Below, piece by piece: positions 27,707-36,150 of a DNA stretch of 64,000 nucleotides. Source of the stretch: Bacteroidota bacterium (GTDB lineage: Bacteria; Bacteroidota; Ignavibacteria; Ignavibacteriales; Melioribacteraceae). Numbering within the stretch: the first letter of the stretch is position 1; each line of letters starts with the position of its first letter. The notes under the pieces were generated by a model. That model searched no databases. It saw nothing but the letters and a program-made list of their open reading frames with translations, and had not been told where the DNA came from. Both the position numbers and the translations under genes were made by a program. Where the stretch lies: positions 372,001 through 436,000 of the forward strand of contig JAMCSN010000226.1 in assembly GCA_023381535.1 (NCBI GenBank). Reading direction: 5' to 3'.

Positions 27707-28126
27707 ATGAAAAAATATTTTCTGCTGCTTTTTATTTTGTTTTCGGTTGTCGCTTGCTCAAAGAAAGAAGTAAAGCTTGAACTCTTCAGCGCAGAATCGT
27801 TTGCATACTCTCTCGATAAAGGTTGGGAAGCAGATGCATCGGTGCGCGTGAAAGGTTTTGAGCAGACCAAAAACAACGGAACTTATGCGGCGAAGCTTTC
27901 ATACACAGTTGATCTCGAAACTCCGGACGGCAAAGGGATTAAGTCAATTGATTCCGGTAAAATTGATAAGACTTCTGCGGAGAAGATGATTGACTTGCAG
28001 ATCAATTCTCAGATTCAACTCGATTCAAATTATAAACTCGGCAGCTATAAATTAGTTTTTAACGTGACCGATGATCCTACCGGGAGGAAATCGTCTATCC
28101 AAACTTCTTTCGATTTGACGAATTAA
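27707..28126 (+). CDS. Small lipoprotein, unknown function
   Basis: The 139-residue product starts MKKYFLLLFILFSVVACSKKE, a clean lipobox with the lipidated Cys near residue 17. The mature part is beta-rich with a conserved-looking end IQTSFDLTN. The ATG at 27707 follows GGAG; codons further upstream overlap the terminator region and are not used. Its 3' end, plus a hairpin just after the stop, is repeated at 28703-28758 beyond a toxin-antitoxin pair. Confidence 0.75.
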   Translation: MKKYFLLLFILFSVVACSKKEVKLELFSAESFAYSLDKGWEADASVRVKGFEQTKNNGTYAAKLSYTVDLETPDGKGIKSIDSGKIDKTSAEKMIDLQINSQIQLDSNYKLGSYKLVFNVTDDPTGRKSSIQTSFDLTN

Positions 28127-28155
28127 ATATAGAGACGCTCGATCGAGCGGCTCTT
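28100..28155 (+). repeat. Direct repeat D, copy 1: lipoprotein 3' end with hairpin
   Basis: The segment covers the last codons (QTSFDLTN and stop) and the following TAGAGACGCTC hairpin arm. It matches 28703-28758 at about 47 of 56 positions. The right arm of the hairpin is degraded here. The toxin gene's stop codon lies exactly at the right edge (28154-28156). Confidence 0.8.
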
Positions 28156-28420
28156 ACTCGTAGTGAGTCCACATCCTAATTATTTTAATAACTTTTTCTT
28201 TCTGATAAACTTGATAAACTATTCTGTGCTGAATGTTAATCCTTCTTGAGTAGGCGCCCCCCAAATCACCGACTAATTTTTCGTAAGGCGGAGTTTTATC
28301 GAAGGGATTTGATTCAATAATTTTTAACAACTGTTGAGTTTTTATTTGAAGTCCGGCGGCGGTAAGTTTTTTTGCATCTTTCTGTGCTTGTTTGGTGTAA
28401 ACGAGCTTCCACTTTACCAT
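28154..28420 (-). CDS. yoeB: Txe/YoeB-family mRNA interferase toxin
   Basis: The 88-residue protein matches YoeB: WKLVYTKQAQKDAKKLTAAGL, IIESNPFDKTPPYEKLVGDLGGAYSRRINIQHRIVYQVYQ and the C-terminal IIRMWTHYE. It keeps the catalytic Glu/Arg/His positions and the terminal HY(D/E) motif. YoeB cleaves ribosome-bound mRNA. Its ATG overlaps the antitoxin stop by a few bases, as in classical yefM-yoeB operons. The pair lies between the two copies of repeat D. Confidence 0.92.
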   Translation of the reverse strand: MVKWKLVYTKQAQKDAKKLTAAGLQIKTQQLLKIIESNPFDKTPPYEKLVGDLGGAYSRRINIQHRIVYQVYQKEKVIKIIRMWTHYE

Positions 28421-28656
28421 TTAATTTCCGCCGCGCACTTTTCGATCGGAGTTTTCAAACCCTTCATAATTGATTCTCTCATGCCCGGAATAGATAAGAG
28501 GTAGAGGGTTTCTTGTATTGAGCCCCAGTCGTCCTCGGAAATTAAAACGGCATTAGAACGCTTTCCGGTAATTTGAATCGGGCGATTGGCTTTGGCTGTT
28601 TCATCTATCAGTTTGTAAAGATTGGAACGTGCTTTCGTTGCGGTAATTGTTTTCAT
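28414..28656 (-). CDS. yefM: YefM/Phd-family antitoxin
   Basis: The 80-residue product begins MKTITATKARSNLYKLIDETAKANRPIQITGKRSNAVLISEDDW, the YefM/Phd N-terminal DNA-binding fold. Its C-terminal helix would neutralise the YoeB partner. The ATG at 28656 has GGAGATAAC 5-8 nt upstream, so an in-frame start seven codons earlier is rejected. The antitoxin comes first, as expected, and probably represses the operon. Confidence 0.92.
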   Translation of the reverse strand: MKTITATKARSNLYKLIDETAKANRPIQITGKRSNAVLISEDDWGSIQETLYLLSIPGMRESIMKGLKTPIEKCAAEIKW

Positions 28657-28702
28657 GTTATCTCCTTCTAACAGCAAACGTACGCAAAAAGGGACGCAAC
28701 TG

Positions 28703-28758
28703 CAAACATCTTTTGATTTGACAAATTAATTATAGAGACGCTCGATTGAGCGTCTCTA
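28703..28758 (+). repeat. Direct repeat D, copy 2: lipoprotein-tail copy with intact hairpin
   Basis: In the frame of the lipoprotein gene this copy reads (GTQL)QTSFDLTN and stop; all codon differences within QTSFDLTN are synonymous. Weaker protein-level similarity reaches back to about 28691. The hairpin at 28733-28758 is perfect: TAGAGACGCTC, loop GATT, GAGCGTCTCTA. Confidence 0.8.
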
Positions 28759-28769
28759 CGTCTAACAAT

Positions 28770-30293
28770 TTATTCCAAACTACCGACAGCCTTTTCAACT
28801 TCTTCCAAAATCTCACAACTCTTAACAACCTCTTTCATCTTTGTGTGATCGGGATAAAGCGGACGGTCAACATCAAGATGCTGAACGTATTTGCGTACAA
28901 CTTGTTTGGCTTTCGCAACGCCTTTTCCGTTTGAGAATTTTCTGAAATCAAGAGCTTGTGAAGCGGCAATAAATTCAATACCCAAAACGCCGTAAGCATT
29001 ATCAATAATCTGCGCATTCTTGATTGCCGTATTCATTCCCATCGAAACAAAATCTTCTTGATCTGCCGCAGCGGGTATCGATTGAATTGAAGCGGGCATC
29101 GATAAAATTCTTTGTTCGACGATCAATGTATCGGCGGTGTACTGGCTCAACATTAATCCGGAAAACATGCCGGCGCCTTTTGTTAAGAATGCCGGAAGTC
29201 CAACGCTGAGAGCCGGGTTGAGAAGCCGGTTCAATCTTCTTTCAGACAAAACGCTAACCATTGTAATCGCTGTACCAGCCATATCCATCGGTAATGAAAC
29301 CGGCGTGCCCTGAAAGTTTGCGCCTGTGAGAGTAAGTTTATCGTGCGGTAAGAAAATTGGATTGTCGCCGACTCCGTTCAATTCAATTTCAACTTGTGTT
29401 TTAGCGTAAGCAACAGCGTCATGTGCGGCGCCGATAACTTGCGGCGATGAACGCATCGAGTATGCGTCCTGAACTTTCATTTTCAATTTGCCGGTTTGAA
29501 GATCGCTTCCTTCAATGCATTTCATAATTGCGCGGGTACTTCTAACCGCGCCTTTGAATCCGCGAACTTCGTGAAGACGAACATCGTACGGTTTTAAGTT
29601 AGCGTATAATGCTTCGAGAGACATTGCGCACGCGATCTCTGCCTGTTTAAGCCAGCGGTTCATATCGTAAAGATGGATTGCGCTCATCGCGGTTAAAAGA
29701 TTTGACCCGTTGATCGTGCCGAGTCCGTCGCGCGCTTGCAGTCCGGGAATTTTAATTCCGGCTTTTTCGAAAGCAACTTTTCCGGGATAACGCTCACCTT
29801 TGTAAAACGCTTCACCTTCGCCCATCAAGAGCAACGCTATTTGACTCATCGGTGCGAGATCGCCGCTTGCGCCAACGGATCCCTTTTGGCAAACAACAGG
29901 CGTAACGCCTTTGTTAAGCATTTCGATCAACGTCAAAGTAATTTCCGGACGAATACCTGAATTTCCATGAGCATGAACATTGATTCGTCCCGTCATTGCG
30001 CCGCGTACGTATTCGATTGGCGCCGGGTCGCCGATTCCCGCAGCGTGATTGTAAATTAAATATTTTTGAAAATCTTTTACCTGTTCATCGTTAAGCACAA
30101 CTTCTGAAAATTCACCGATACCGGTATTAACGCCGTACATAATTTCGTGCGCTTGAATTTTTTCTTCCAGCATTGCGCGGCATACTTTAATTCTTTCGAG
30201 TGCGTCGGGATGTAATTCTACTCTTTCATTGTGGCGGGCTACTGCAACGAGCTTTTCTACCGTTAGATTTGAACCATCAAGAACAATCGACAT
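28770..30293 (-). CDS. hutH: Histidine ammonia-lyase
   Basis: The 507-residue length is typical. The catalytic MIO cofactor forms from Ala-Ser-Gly in GSVGASGDLAPMSQIALLLMGEGEA near residues 143-145. Further landmarks are YGVNTGIGEF, LQDAYSMR-type KMKVQDAYSMRSSPQVIGA, and GDNPIFLPHDKLTLTGANFQGTPV. It converts histidine to urocanate, the first step of histidine breakdown. No other hut genes are adjacent. The ATG follows a GGAGG site. Confidence 0.93.
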   Translation of the reverse strand: MSIVLDGSNLTVEKLVAVARHNERVELHPDALERIKVCRAMLEEKIQAHEIMYGVNTGIGEFSEVVLNDEQVKDFQKYLIYNHAAGIGDPAPIEYVRGAMTGRINVHAHGNSGIRPEITLTLIEMLNKGVTPVVCQKGSVGASGDLAPMSQIALLLMGEGEAFYKGERYPGKVAFEKAGIKIPGLQARDGLGTINGSNLLTAMSAIHLYDMNRWLKQAEIACAMSLEALYANLKPYDVRLHEVRGFKGAVRSTRAIMKCIEGSDLQTGKLKMKVQDAYSMRSSPQVIGAAHDAVAYAKTQVEIELNGVGDNPIFLPHDKLTLTGANFQGTPVSLPMDMAGTAITMVSVLSERRLNRLLNPALSVGLPAFLTKGAGMFSGLMLSQYTADTLIVEQRILSMPASIQSIPAAADQEDFVSMGMNTAIKNAQIIDNAYGVLGIEFIAASQALDFRKFSNGKGVAKAKQVVRKYVQHLDVDRPLYPDHTKMKEVVKSCEILEEVEKAVGSLE

Positions 30294-30525
30294 TGTGTTT
30301 CCTCCATTGATATCTGAAAACTATTAATCAAACTTAATAAGATGATAAGACATAACCCATAGATGCACATCGTGCTTTGGTAGTTTACAGTTTAAAATAT
30401 TTATGATAATTTTAGCTCGAAGTTAATAAGTAAGAGTGGCGAGCATTTCGTCGATTGATTTGAAGTTTGAAAAGCAAATTCATAAATGATAAAGACGGTT
30501 GAAAAAATAAAAGAAAGGGGTTCTT

Positions 30526-30736
30526 GGGCTAAAGCCCATAATGTTTTTGGGTATGTTTGTATTCCACGTCCTGAAGGACGTGGTTAGAACGTCGGAGTTT
30601 GTGTAAAGGTGTAAAGAGAATCGGCACAGTTCATTGTTCGTGCGAAGATAGAAAAATAGCAGATTCAAAGGAAAACTATATAACTCCACCGTTTACGGTG
30701 GTGTTGCAACAAAGAAACAACATCGGGCTTTAGCCC
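30526..30736. repeat. REP-like hairpins upstream of the transposase
   Basis: The 464-bp gap between hutH and the next gene has no coding content but four short palindromes: GGGCTAAAGCCC (30526-30537), CCACGTCCTGAAGGACGTGG (30564-30583), CCACCG-TTTA-CGGTGG (30686-30701) and GGGCTTTAGCCC (30725-30736). The first and last are the same motif in opposite orientation. Such paired hairpins next to a Y1 transposase are typical REP substrates. Confidence 0.75.
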
Positions 30737-30757
30737 TAATAAAACAAGGAAAGAATA

Positions 30758-31189
30758 ATGTCTTTCGTTAGAATATGGATTCATTTGGTTTTCGGGACAA
30801 AGAACAGAGAACCATATCTCGCAGGAGAAATAAGGGGGAAAGTAATTAACCACATTCTTGAAAATGCACACTTCAAAGAAATATTTGTTACTGGAATCAA
30901 CGGTTATAAAGATCATTTGCATTGTTTGATATCTTTGGGAAATGATCAGAGCATTTCTAAAGTGGCGAACCTTATTAAAGGTGGATCGTCTCATTGGATA
31001 AACAAAAATGGAATTACGAAGATCAAATTTGAATGGGCAGATGAATACTTTGCAGTGTCCGTTGGCGAATCACAAATTGGTGCAATTAGGAATTATATAA
31101 ATAATCAAGATGAACATCATAGAACAAAGAGTTTTGCAGAGGAATATGATGAGTTTATGACGAAGTATGGGTTTAAGAGTATGGTATGA
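30758..31189 (+). CDS. REP-associated Y1 transposase (IS200-like, RAYT)
   Basis: The 143-residue protein has the IS200/Y1 fold: SFVRIWIHLVFGTKNREPYL, then GYKDHLHCLISL, where HxH is the metal-binding HUH pair, and NYINNQDEHHRTKSFAEEYDEFMTKYGF. The catalytic tyrosine is expected in the NYINNQ helix. It is the same length as, and clearly homologous to, the protein at 51312-51743. Single-copy Y1 proteins next to REP palindromes mobilise or maintain those palindromes. Confidence 0.9.
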   Translation: MSFVRIWIHLVFGTKNREPYLAGEIRGKVINHILENAHFKEIFVTGINGYKDHLHCLISLGNDQSISKVANLIKGGSSHWINKNGITKIKFEWADEYFAVSVGESQIGAIRNYINNQDEHHRTKSFAEEYDEFMTKYGFKSMV

Positions 31190-31297
31190 TTCCCGGCTGA
31201 TCGTTGGCTCCAATTTTTTAGATGATTAGTAAGGTAAAATGAAAACATAATTTTTTGGTATTTGAAGAAATGCATCCCAAACTTTAAGTCTGTGATT

Positions 31298-31471
31298 ATG
31301 AGCCCGTACACTATCGTTTTTATTTTTGTAACGATCTTAATTCTGATAGGTCTTGCGTTGTTCGGATTTCTGATTTTGAAAATTGACCGATGGATTGACC
31401 GCCGCGACCGCGTGGGAGGAGAAAGTATATTTAAAGCAAGAAAGAAAGATGAAAAGCCGCCGACTGATTAA
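31298..31471 (+). CDS. Small single-pass membrane protein
   Basis: About 57 residues: MSPYTIVFIFVTILILIGLA opens one membrane helix, followed by a very basic tail (KIDRWIDRRDRVGG...RKKDEKPPTD). The ATG at 31298 lacks a clear ribosome site, and an in-frame start 12 codons upstream is possible. It ends 4 bp into the convergent hflX gene. No family recognised; coding status is moderately supported by the regular hydrophobic and basic pattern. Confidence 0.5.
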   Translation: MSPYTIVFIFVTILILIGLALFGFLILKIDRWIDRRDRVGGESIFKARKKDEKPPTD

Positions 31472-32742
31472 TTGTCATGGCGAGATAGCACCAGCGCCTG
31501 TATTTTTGAATGAACCGCCGAACTTGCACGATAAGTAATAATTATTTTTTCGTCCTCATAATCTGCCGATAGAATTTCCGCCATCTCATAAAGTTGCGAA
31601 ACCAATTTTGAATTCGAATGACTTAGAACGATGGTTCCTTTCACAAAATTCTTTTCGTACAAATCGAGAAGCATCTTCTTTAGGTTCCCGATATTTATTC
31701 CGCGTTCGGCGGAAATCAAAATGCTGTTTTTGTATTTGTTCAGAATGTAATCCATTTTGCTTTTATCGTTCAGCGCATCAACCTTGTTAAAAATTTTGAT
31801 TTGAATTTTCTTGTGGCTGTTGAGCTCTTCCAGAGTTGAATCAACCACGTGAATGTGGTCTTCGTAAAAATCATGCGAAACATCTATCACGTGAAGAATG
31901 ATATCGGCGTCGCGAACAACGTTCAGTGTGCTTTTGAATGAAGCCACAAGATGATGAGGCAGTTTCCGAATGAATCCAACCGTATCGCTCAGCAAAACTT
32001 TTTTATTTTTCTCGATGTCGAACGAGCGCGTTGTGGAATCAAGCGTTGCAAAAAGTTTGTCCTCTGCAAGCACTCCCGCGTTAGTTAGTCTGTTCAACAA
32101 AGTGGATTTCCCGGCATTAGTATAACCAACCAGGCAAGCGGTAACCTGATCTTTTCGTCCGGCACTTTTTGTGGTCTGCTGCGCTTCAATTTTTTTCAGA
32201 TTCTCTTTCAGCTTGCTGATTCGTGTGCGTATTATTCGTCGATCGGTTTCAATTTGAGTTTCACCGGGACCTTTCGTTCCGATACCGCCGTACTGTTTGG
32301 ATAAGTGCGTCCACGCGCGGGTTAGTCGCGGCAGCATATATTGAAGCTGTGCCAACTCAACCTGTGTTTTTGCCTCGCGGGTTTTTGCGTGCGATGCGAA
32401 GATATCGAGAATCAACCCGCTGCGGTCTAAAACTTTTCGCTCAAAAAGTTTTTCCAAGTTACGAGCTTGAGTGGGATTGAGATCGTCGTCAAAAATTACA
32501 AGTCGAATATCGTTTAACTCAATCAACTGCGCGATCTCTTCCGCTTTACCTTTGCCGACAAAAAATGCCGGGTCCGGTCTCTGACGGTCCTGCATAATCT
32601 TAAATACGGTTTCCGCGCCCGCGGTTGAAGTCAGCATTTCCAATTCGTCAAGATGTTCTTCAACTTGCTCTCTGGAATAGTCGCTGGAAATTAAGCCGAT
32701 TAAAATTGCGCGTTCAACGGGTATTGGTTTTAAATCAATCAT
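31468..32742 (-). CDS. hflX: Ribosome-associated GTPase HflX
   Basis: The 424-residue protein has the HflX N-terminal domain (DPAFFVGKGKAEEIAQLIE; VIFDDDLNPTQARNLEKLF; VLDRSGLILDIFASHAKTREAKTQVELAQLQYMLPRL), the GTPase domain with GYTNAGKSTLLN near residue 208, LLSDTVGFIRKLPH and NKVD, and the short C-terminal extension. HflX splits stalled or stressed ribosomes. It follows the BatA-like gene in the same direction after 15 bp. Confidence 0.95.
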   Translation of the reverse strand: MIDLKPIPVERAILIGLISSDYSREQVEEHLDELEMLTSTAGAETVFKIMQDRQRPDPAFFVGKGKAEEIAQLIELNDIRLVIFDDDLNPTQARNLEKLFERKVLDRSGLILDIFASHAKTREAKTQVELAQLQYMLPRLTRAWTHLSKQYGGIGTKGPGETQIETDRRIIRTRISKLKENLKKIEAQQTTKSAGRKDQVTACLVGYTNAGKSTLLNRLTNAGVLAEDKLFATLDSTTRSFDIEKNKKVLLSDTVGFIRKLPHHLVASFKSTLNVVRDADIILHVIDVSHDFYEDHIHVVDSTLEELNSHKKIQIKIFNKVDALNDKSKMDYILNKYKNSILISAERGINIGNLKKMLLDLYEKNFVKGTIVLSHSNSKLVSQLYEMAEILSADYEDEKIIITYRASSAVHSKIQALVLSRHDN

Positions 32743-32757
32743 TCTGGCTGCTCGATA

Positions 32758-34944
32758 CTAGATACTAGTTACTGGATTCTGGATGCCCGCTTTGCCTCGT
32801 TGAGACTCGGCGAACCTGCCTCGCCTGTGGCAACGCAAGGCGGGTCGAGGCGAGCTTGATAAATCTTTTTTAGAGCTTCTTGCTACGAGCGATTCGAAAA
32901 TCGCGAGGACCAGCACAATAACTAGAAAATATTTCCACAATTCTGTTCCGAATCTTGCTTGATAAATTATCTTTGAAAAATCATCGTTGGGCGAAACGTC
33001 GAAAAATTTTCCTTCAAATCCTATCTGCTTAAGGTAATCTTTGAACTCCGACACGCTCGAATGTTGAGTAACGGATTCTTTCGGATCCGGATTTACCGAA
33101 AAATAATCTAATAAATTCTTGCCCGAATAAAATTTGTACGTGCCCGACTCATCAGTTTTCGTGTAGAAAAAATAATTTTTGTTAGAAAGTGAATCGGAGT
33201 TGATAAATTCATCCGAACCGTCGGGTCGTTCAATTTTTATTTGGGAGTAACTTTTGTCGGAAATATTGACTGGTAATTCCGTTCCGGCGAGAGTCGAAGA
33301 TTCATTTTTTATTTTTGAAGCCGAGACTAACACCAATTTGTTTATCAATGGCGCAAAAAAAGCTTTCATCGGAAAATTACTCCAGCTTAACACCGGCGCG
33401 CTGTTGAACAAAAATATCTTTCCGGAACCGGTGTTGTACTCACTTAAGAATGAAGAATTATCTGCTATCGAGATAATGTTTCTCCCTTTGCCTGCCGGAT
33501 TGATTTTGAAATAGTGATAAATCTCCGGCGATTCAATCTTCGGCTGACTTTTTCCTTCGAACAGATCTTTGAACAACGGATTTTGATAATCAATCTTGTC
33601 GAATTCAGATCTGGTTTCTTGCGAATTAATTTTTCCAACCACAGATGCCGGCAGCGGAAGATCGAATGCTTTAGAAATGCTCTGGAAACTTTCGAATGAA
33701 GTCTGTGAGCCGGGTAGAATTACAACTCCGCCGCCCTTGCCTGCGTAATCAGAAACAGTCTTCCAATTCGAATTACCCGAAGCTCCGATAACGATTACTG
33801 CGTCGTAGTTGTTAAGATTAAGCGAAGAAAGCTGGGAAGAATTGTATTCCGCAATCTTAATTTTGTTTGTTGGATCCTCAAGAGCGAAGCGGATAAATCT
33901 CGAATCGTCACGATTATCATCTATCATCAGCACGGAAATTTTATCCGGCACATAAACACTGAAAAATCTTTTGTTGTCTTGAACAATATCGTCGTCCTCA
34001 AGTTCGGCGGCAATCTGAACGAGCCCGGTATCGTTCAATGTAGTTTCAAATGTAACATCTCGCGAATCTCCAGCGCTCAAATTTAAACTTTGCTGAGCAG
34101 ATCGTTTGCCGTTTATGAAAAGTGAAACCACAGAGTTATTCACCGGCTTATCGGTGTAGTTTTTTATTCGCGCGGTAAAACTTACGGTTTTGGATTTCTC
34201 AAATATCTGATTGTTCGGAATCAGCTCGTCAATTCCAAGGTTTACCGGCTGTTTCTCTGTCATGTCAACGAGAAACAATCTCGTGTTTGGTCCCAGAGTC
34301 TGCGCCAAATTGGAAAGCTCGCTGGTCGAATTGAACGTGCGTCCTTTCTGAAGATCGGTAAATAGGTAAACTTCTTTATTAAAATTCTTCGTTTGAAATA
34401 ATATTTGTGTTGCTCTAACCAAAGCTTCGTTAAGTGTACCGCTTGGCATCGAAATCTGTAAATTGTCAATCGCTTTTTTCAATTCCGAAAAGTTTGAAGT
34501 CGGTTTACCAGCGTCTTTTTTTATTTCACTCACCGGCAAGAGGACGATCTCATCACCTTCCTGAAAATTGTTTAATAAGCTCTTGGCAATTTGTTTCGCG
34601 TGATTGAAGTACGAACCCTTTTCAGTAACTACCGACATGCTGAATGTGTTATCTATTATAAATACCGCGGTGGTTTTAGCCGCCGAGGAACTGCCAATCG
34701 TTATTGTCTTAACAGTCGGACGCGCGAACGCCATCACCAGTAGAGTAATGATTGCAATGCGCAGCAGAAGAAGCAGCCACTGCTTCAGCTTTATCCTTTT
34801 GATTTTTGTTTTCTGAAGCTCTTTCAAAAATGCAAGGGTACTGAACTCAATCTTTTTCAGTTTTCTGAGATTGAGAAAATGAAGTACGATAGGAATTGAA
34901 GCAGCCAGCAAACCAAGTAAGACTGCGGGATTGAGAAAAGTCAT
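32758..34944 (-). CDS. BatA-like membrane protein with von Willebrand A domain
   Basis: The 728-residue protein starts MTFLNPAVLLGLLAASIPIVLHFLNL, the N-terminal BatA domain with two membrane helices, then a vWA region (TAVFIIDNTFSMSV, DxS-type metal site near residue 95; TDLQKGR near 195). A long periplasmic part with beta-sandwich and a DUF4159/glutamine-amidotransferase-like segment follows, and a last membrane helix (WKYFLVIVLVLAIFESLVA). After KKDL the frame runs about 30 residues through a GC-rich repeat, giving an unnatural basic tail (see findings). Related proteins serve in Bacteroidota aerotolerance-type operons; the partners are missing here. Confidence 0.8.
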   Translation of the reverse strand: MTFLNPAVLLGLLAASIPIVLHFLNLRKLKKIEFSTLAFLKELQKTKIKRIKLKQWLLLLLRIAIITLLVMAFARPTVKTITIGSSSAAKTTAVFIIDNTFSMSVVTEKGSYFNHAKQIAKSLLNNFQEGDEIVLLPVSEIKKDAGKPTSNFSELKKAIDNLQISMPSGTLNEALVRATQILFQTKNFNKEVYLFTDLQKGRTFNSTSELSNLAQTLGPNTRLFLVDMTEKQPVNLGIDELIPNNQIFEKSKTVSFTARIKNYTDKPVNNSVVSLFINGKRSAQQSLNLSAGDSRDVTFETTLNDTGLVQIAAELEDDDIVQDNKRFFSVYVPDKISVLMIDDNRDDSRFIRFALEDPTNKIKIAEYNSSQLSSLNLNNYDAVIVIGASGNSNWKTVSDYAGKGGGVVILPGSQTSFESFQSISKAFDLPLPASVVGKINSQETRSEFDKIDYQNPLFKDLFEGKSQPKIESPEIYHYFKINPAGKGRNIISIADNSSFLSEYNTGSGKIFLFNSAPVLSWSNFPMKAFFAPLINKLVLVSASKIKNESSTLAGTELPVNISDKSYSQIKIERPDGSDEFINSDSLSNKNYFFYTKTDESGTYKFYSGKNLLDYFSVNPDPKESVTQHSSVSEFKDYLKQIGFEGKFFDVSPNDDFSKIIYQARFGTELWKYFLVIVLVLAIFESLVARSSKKDLSSSPRPALRCHRRGRFAESQRGKAGIQNPVTSI
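32775..32850. repeat. GC-rich repeat segment inside the 3' end of the BatA-like gene
   Basis: A G+C-rich stretch of cctcg/cgagg words, resembling 7440-7525 in composition, forms the last 30 or so codons of the BatA-like gene. It contains cctcgcctgtggcaacgcaa and a partial inverted repeat gcctcg...cgaggc. Base composition is unlike the adjoining coding sequence. Confidence 0.4.
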
Positions 34945-34980
34945 CTAACAATTTTTTTATTCTTGATGCACAATCATAAT

Positions 34981-36150
34981 TTAAATCTGCTCGGCTTTCA
35001 AGTGCAGATTGGAAGCGGGTTCTTGCTTTGAGTGCTTCTCTTTAACGAGGGAATCGTAAATACTCAATAATTCTTTGGTAAACTTGTTTATATTAAAAAG
35101 ATCGATCACACGTTTGCGCGCTGCCTCACCGAACTCTTTTCGCTTTGCTGGCGAATTAATCAGCACCTCGATCTTGTTTGCCAAATCTTTTGCATTCTTG
35201 CTTTCGAATAGATAAGAAGTAACGCCGTCAACTGCAATTTCCAAAACGCCGTCGGAGTTTGAGCACACCGACGGTTTTTCCATACTCATTGCTTCGGCAA
35301 GCGCCATTCCAAACGCTTCCGCGTGTGAAGGAAACACAAAAATATCCATTGCAGCTAAAACTTGCGGCACGTCTGCTCTGTAACCGGTGAAAATTATTTT
35401 GTCTATCAAACCTTGTTCTGAGGCAAGAATTTTAATGTCTGCTGCGTAACTATCTTCGCCCATGCTGGGTTCACCGACAATCATAAAACGAAGATTGCTG
35501 AATTTGCGGCTTAAATGTTTTACAGCAGAAAGAAATTCCTCGTGCCCTTTACCGGGACTGAACCGCCCGCTCATTCCGATCAGCAACTCGTCATCACGAA
35601 TGCCGAATTCTTTACGAATCTTTTTCCCCTTAACTTTTGCCGGGTTAAATTTTTCCGTGTCAATCGAATCATACAATAATAGTACGTGCGCTTCATCAAG
35701 CGGGGTGGTTTGAAGCAGGTTAGATTTGATCACGCGACTGATAGCGAGTGCAACGTTCACACGTTTGTAAATCCAGCGATGGAAAAAATCTTTTTTGTTG
35801 ATGAACGACCCGACATGTTTTGTCATTACAAGAGGAGTTTTGCACGAAGTCAATCGTAATGCCGGAACGATCAGCCATAAATCTTTGGACGATTCGGCGT
35901 GGATTAGATCAAATTTATTTTTGCGGATTAGTTTATTCAATCGATAAAGGCTTGCCGGAGTAAAATACCTTCCGAAACTAAAAGCATGCACTTTTATTCT
36001 ATGTTTCACCGCTTCAATGTGAAGTCTGGAATTGGGAGAACACAATAACTCAACATCAATACCGGCATCTATCAAAGTGCGCGCGGTATTAAGCGAATAC
36101 ATTTCCATGCCTCCCCAACTTTTGGAAAGACAGCTATGCAATACTTTCAT
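34981..36150 (-). CDS. Glycosyltransferase family 4
   Basis: The 389-residue GT-B protein begins MKVLHSCLSKSWGGMEMYSLNTARTL (donor-binding loop WGGMEMY), and has GMSGRFSPGKGHEEFLSAVKHL, FTGYRADVPQVLAAMDIFVFPSHAEAFGMALAEAMSMEKPSVCS with the EAFGMALAEA donor motif. It transfers a sugar from a nucleotide or lipid-linked donor, probably for cell-surface polysaccharide. Its ATG overlaps the stop of the SpoIID-like gene by 4 bp, so the two are co-translated. Confidence 0.9.
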   Translation of the reverse strand: MKVLHSCLSKSWGGMEMYSLNTARTLIDAGIDVELLCSPNSRLHIEAVKHRIKVHAFSFGRYFTPASLYRLNKLIRKNKFDLIHAESSKDLWLIVPALRLTSCKTPLVMTKHVGSFINKKDFFHRWIYKRVNVALAISRVIKSNLLQTTPLDEAHVLLLYDSIDTEKFNPAKVKGKKIRKEFGIRDDELLIGMSGRFSPGKGHEEFLSAVKHLSRKFSNLRFMIVGEPSMGEDSYAADIKILASEQGLIDKIIFTGYRADVPQVLAAMDIFVFPSHAEAFGMALAEAMSMEKPSVCSNSDGVLEIAVDGVTSYLFESKNAKDLANKIEVLINSPAKRKEFGEAARKRVIDLFNINKFTKELLSIYDSLVKEKHSKQEPASNLHLKAEQI

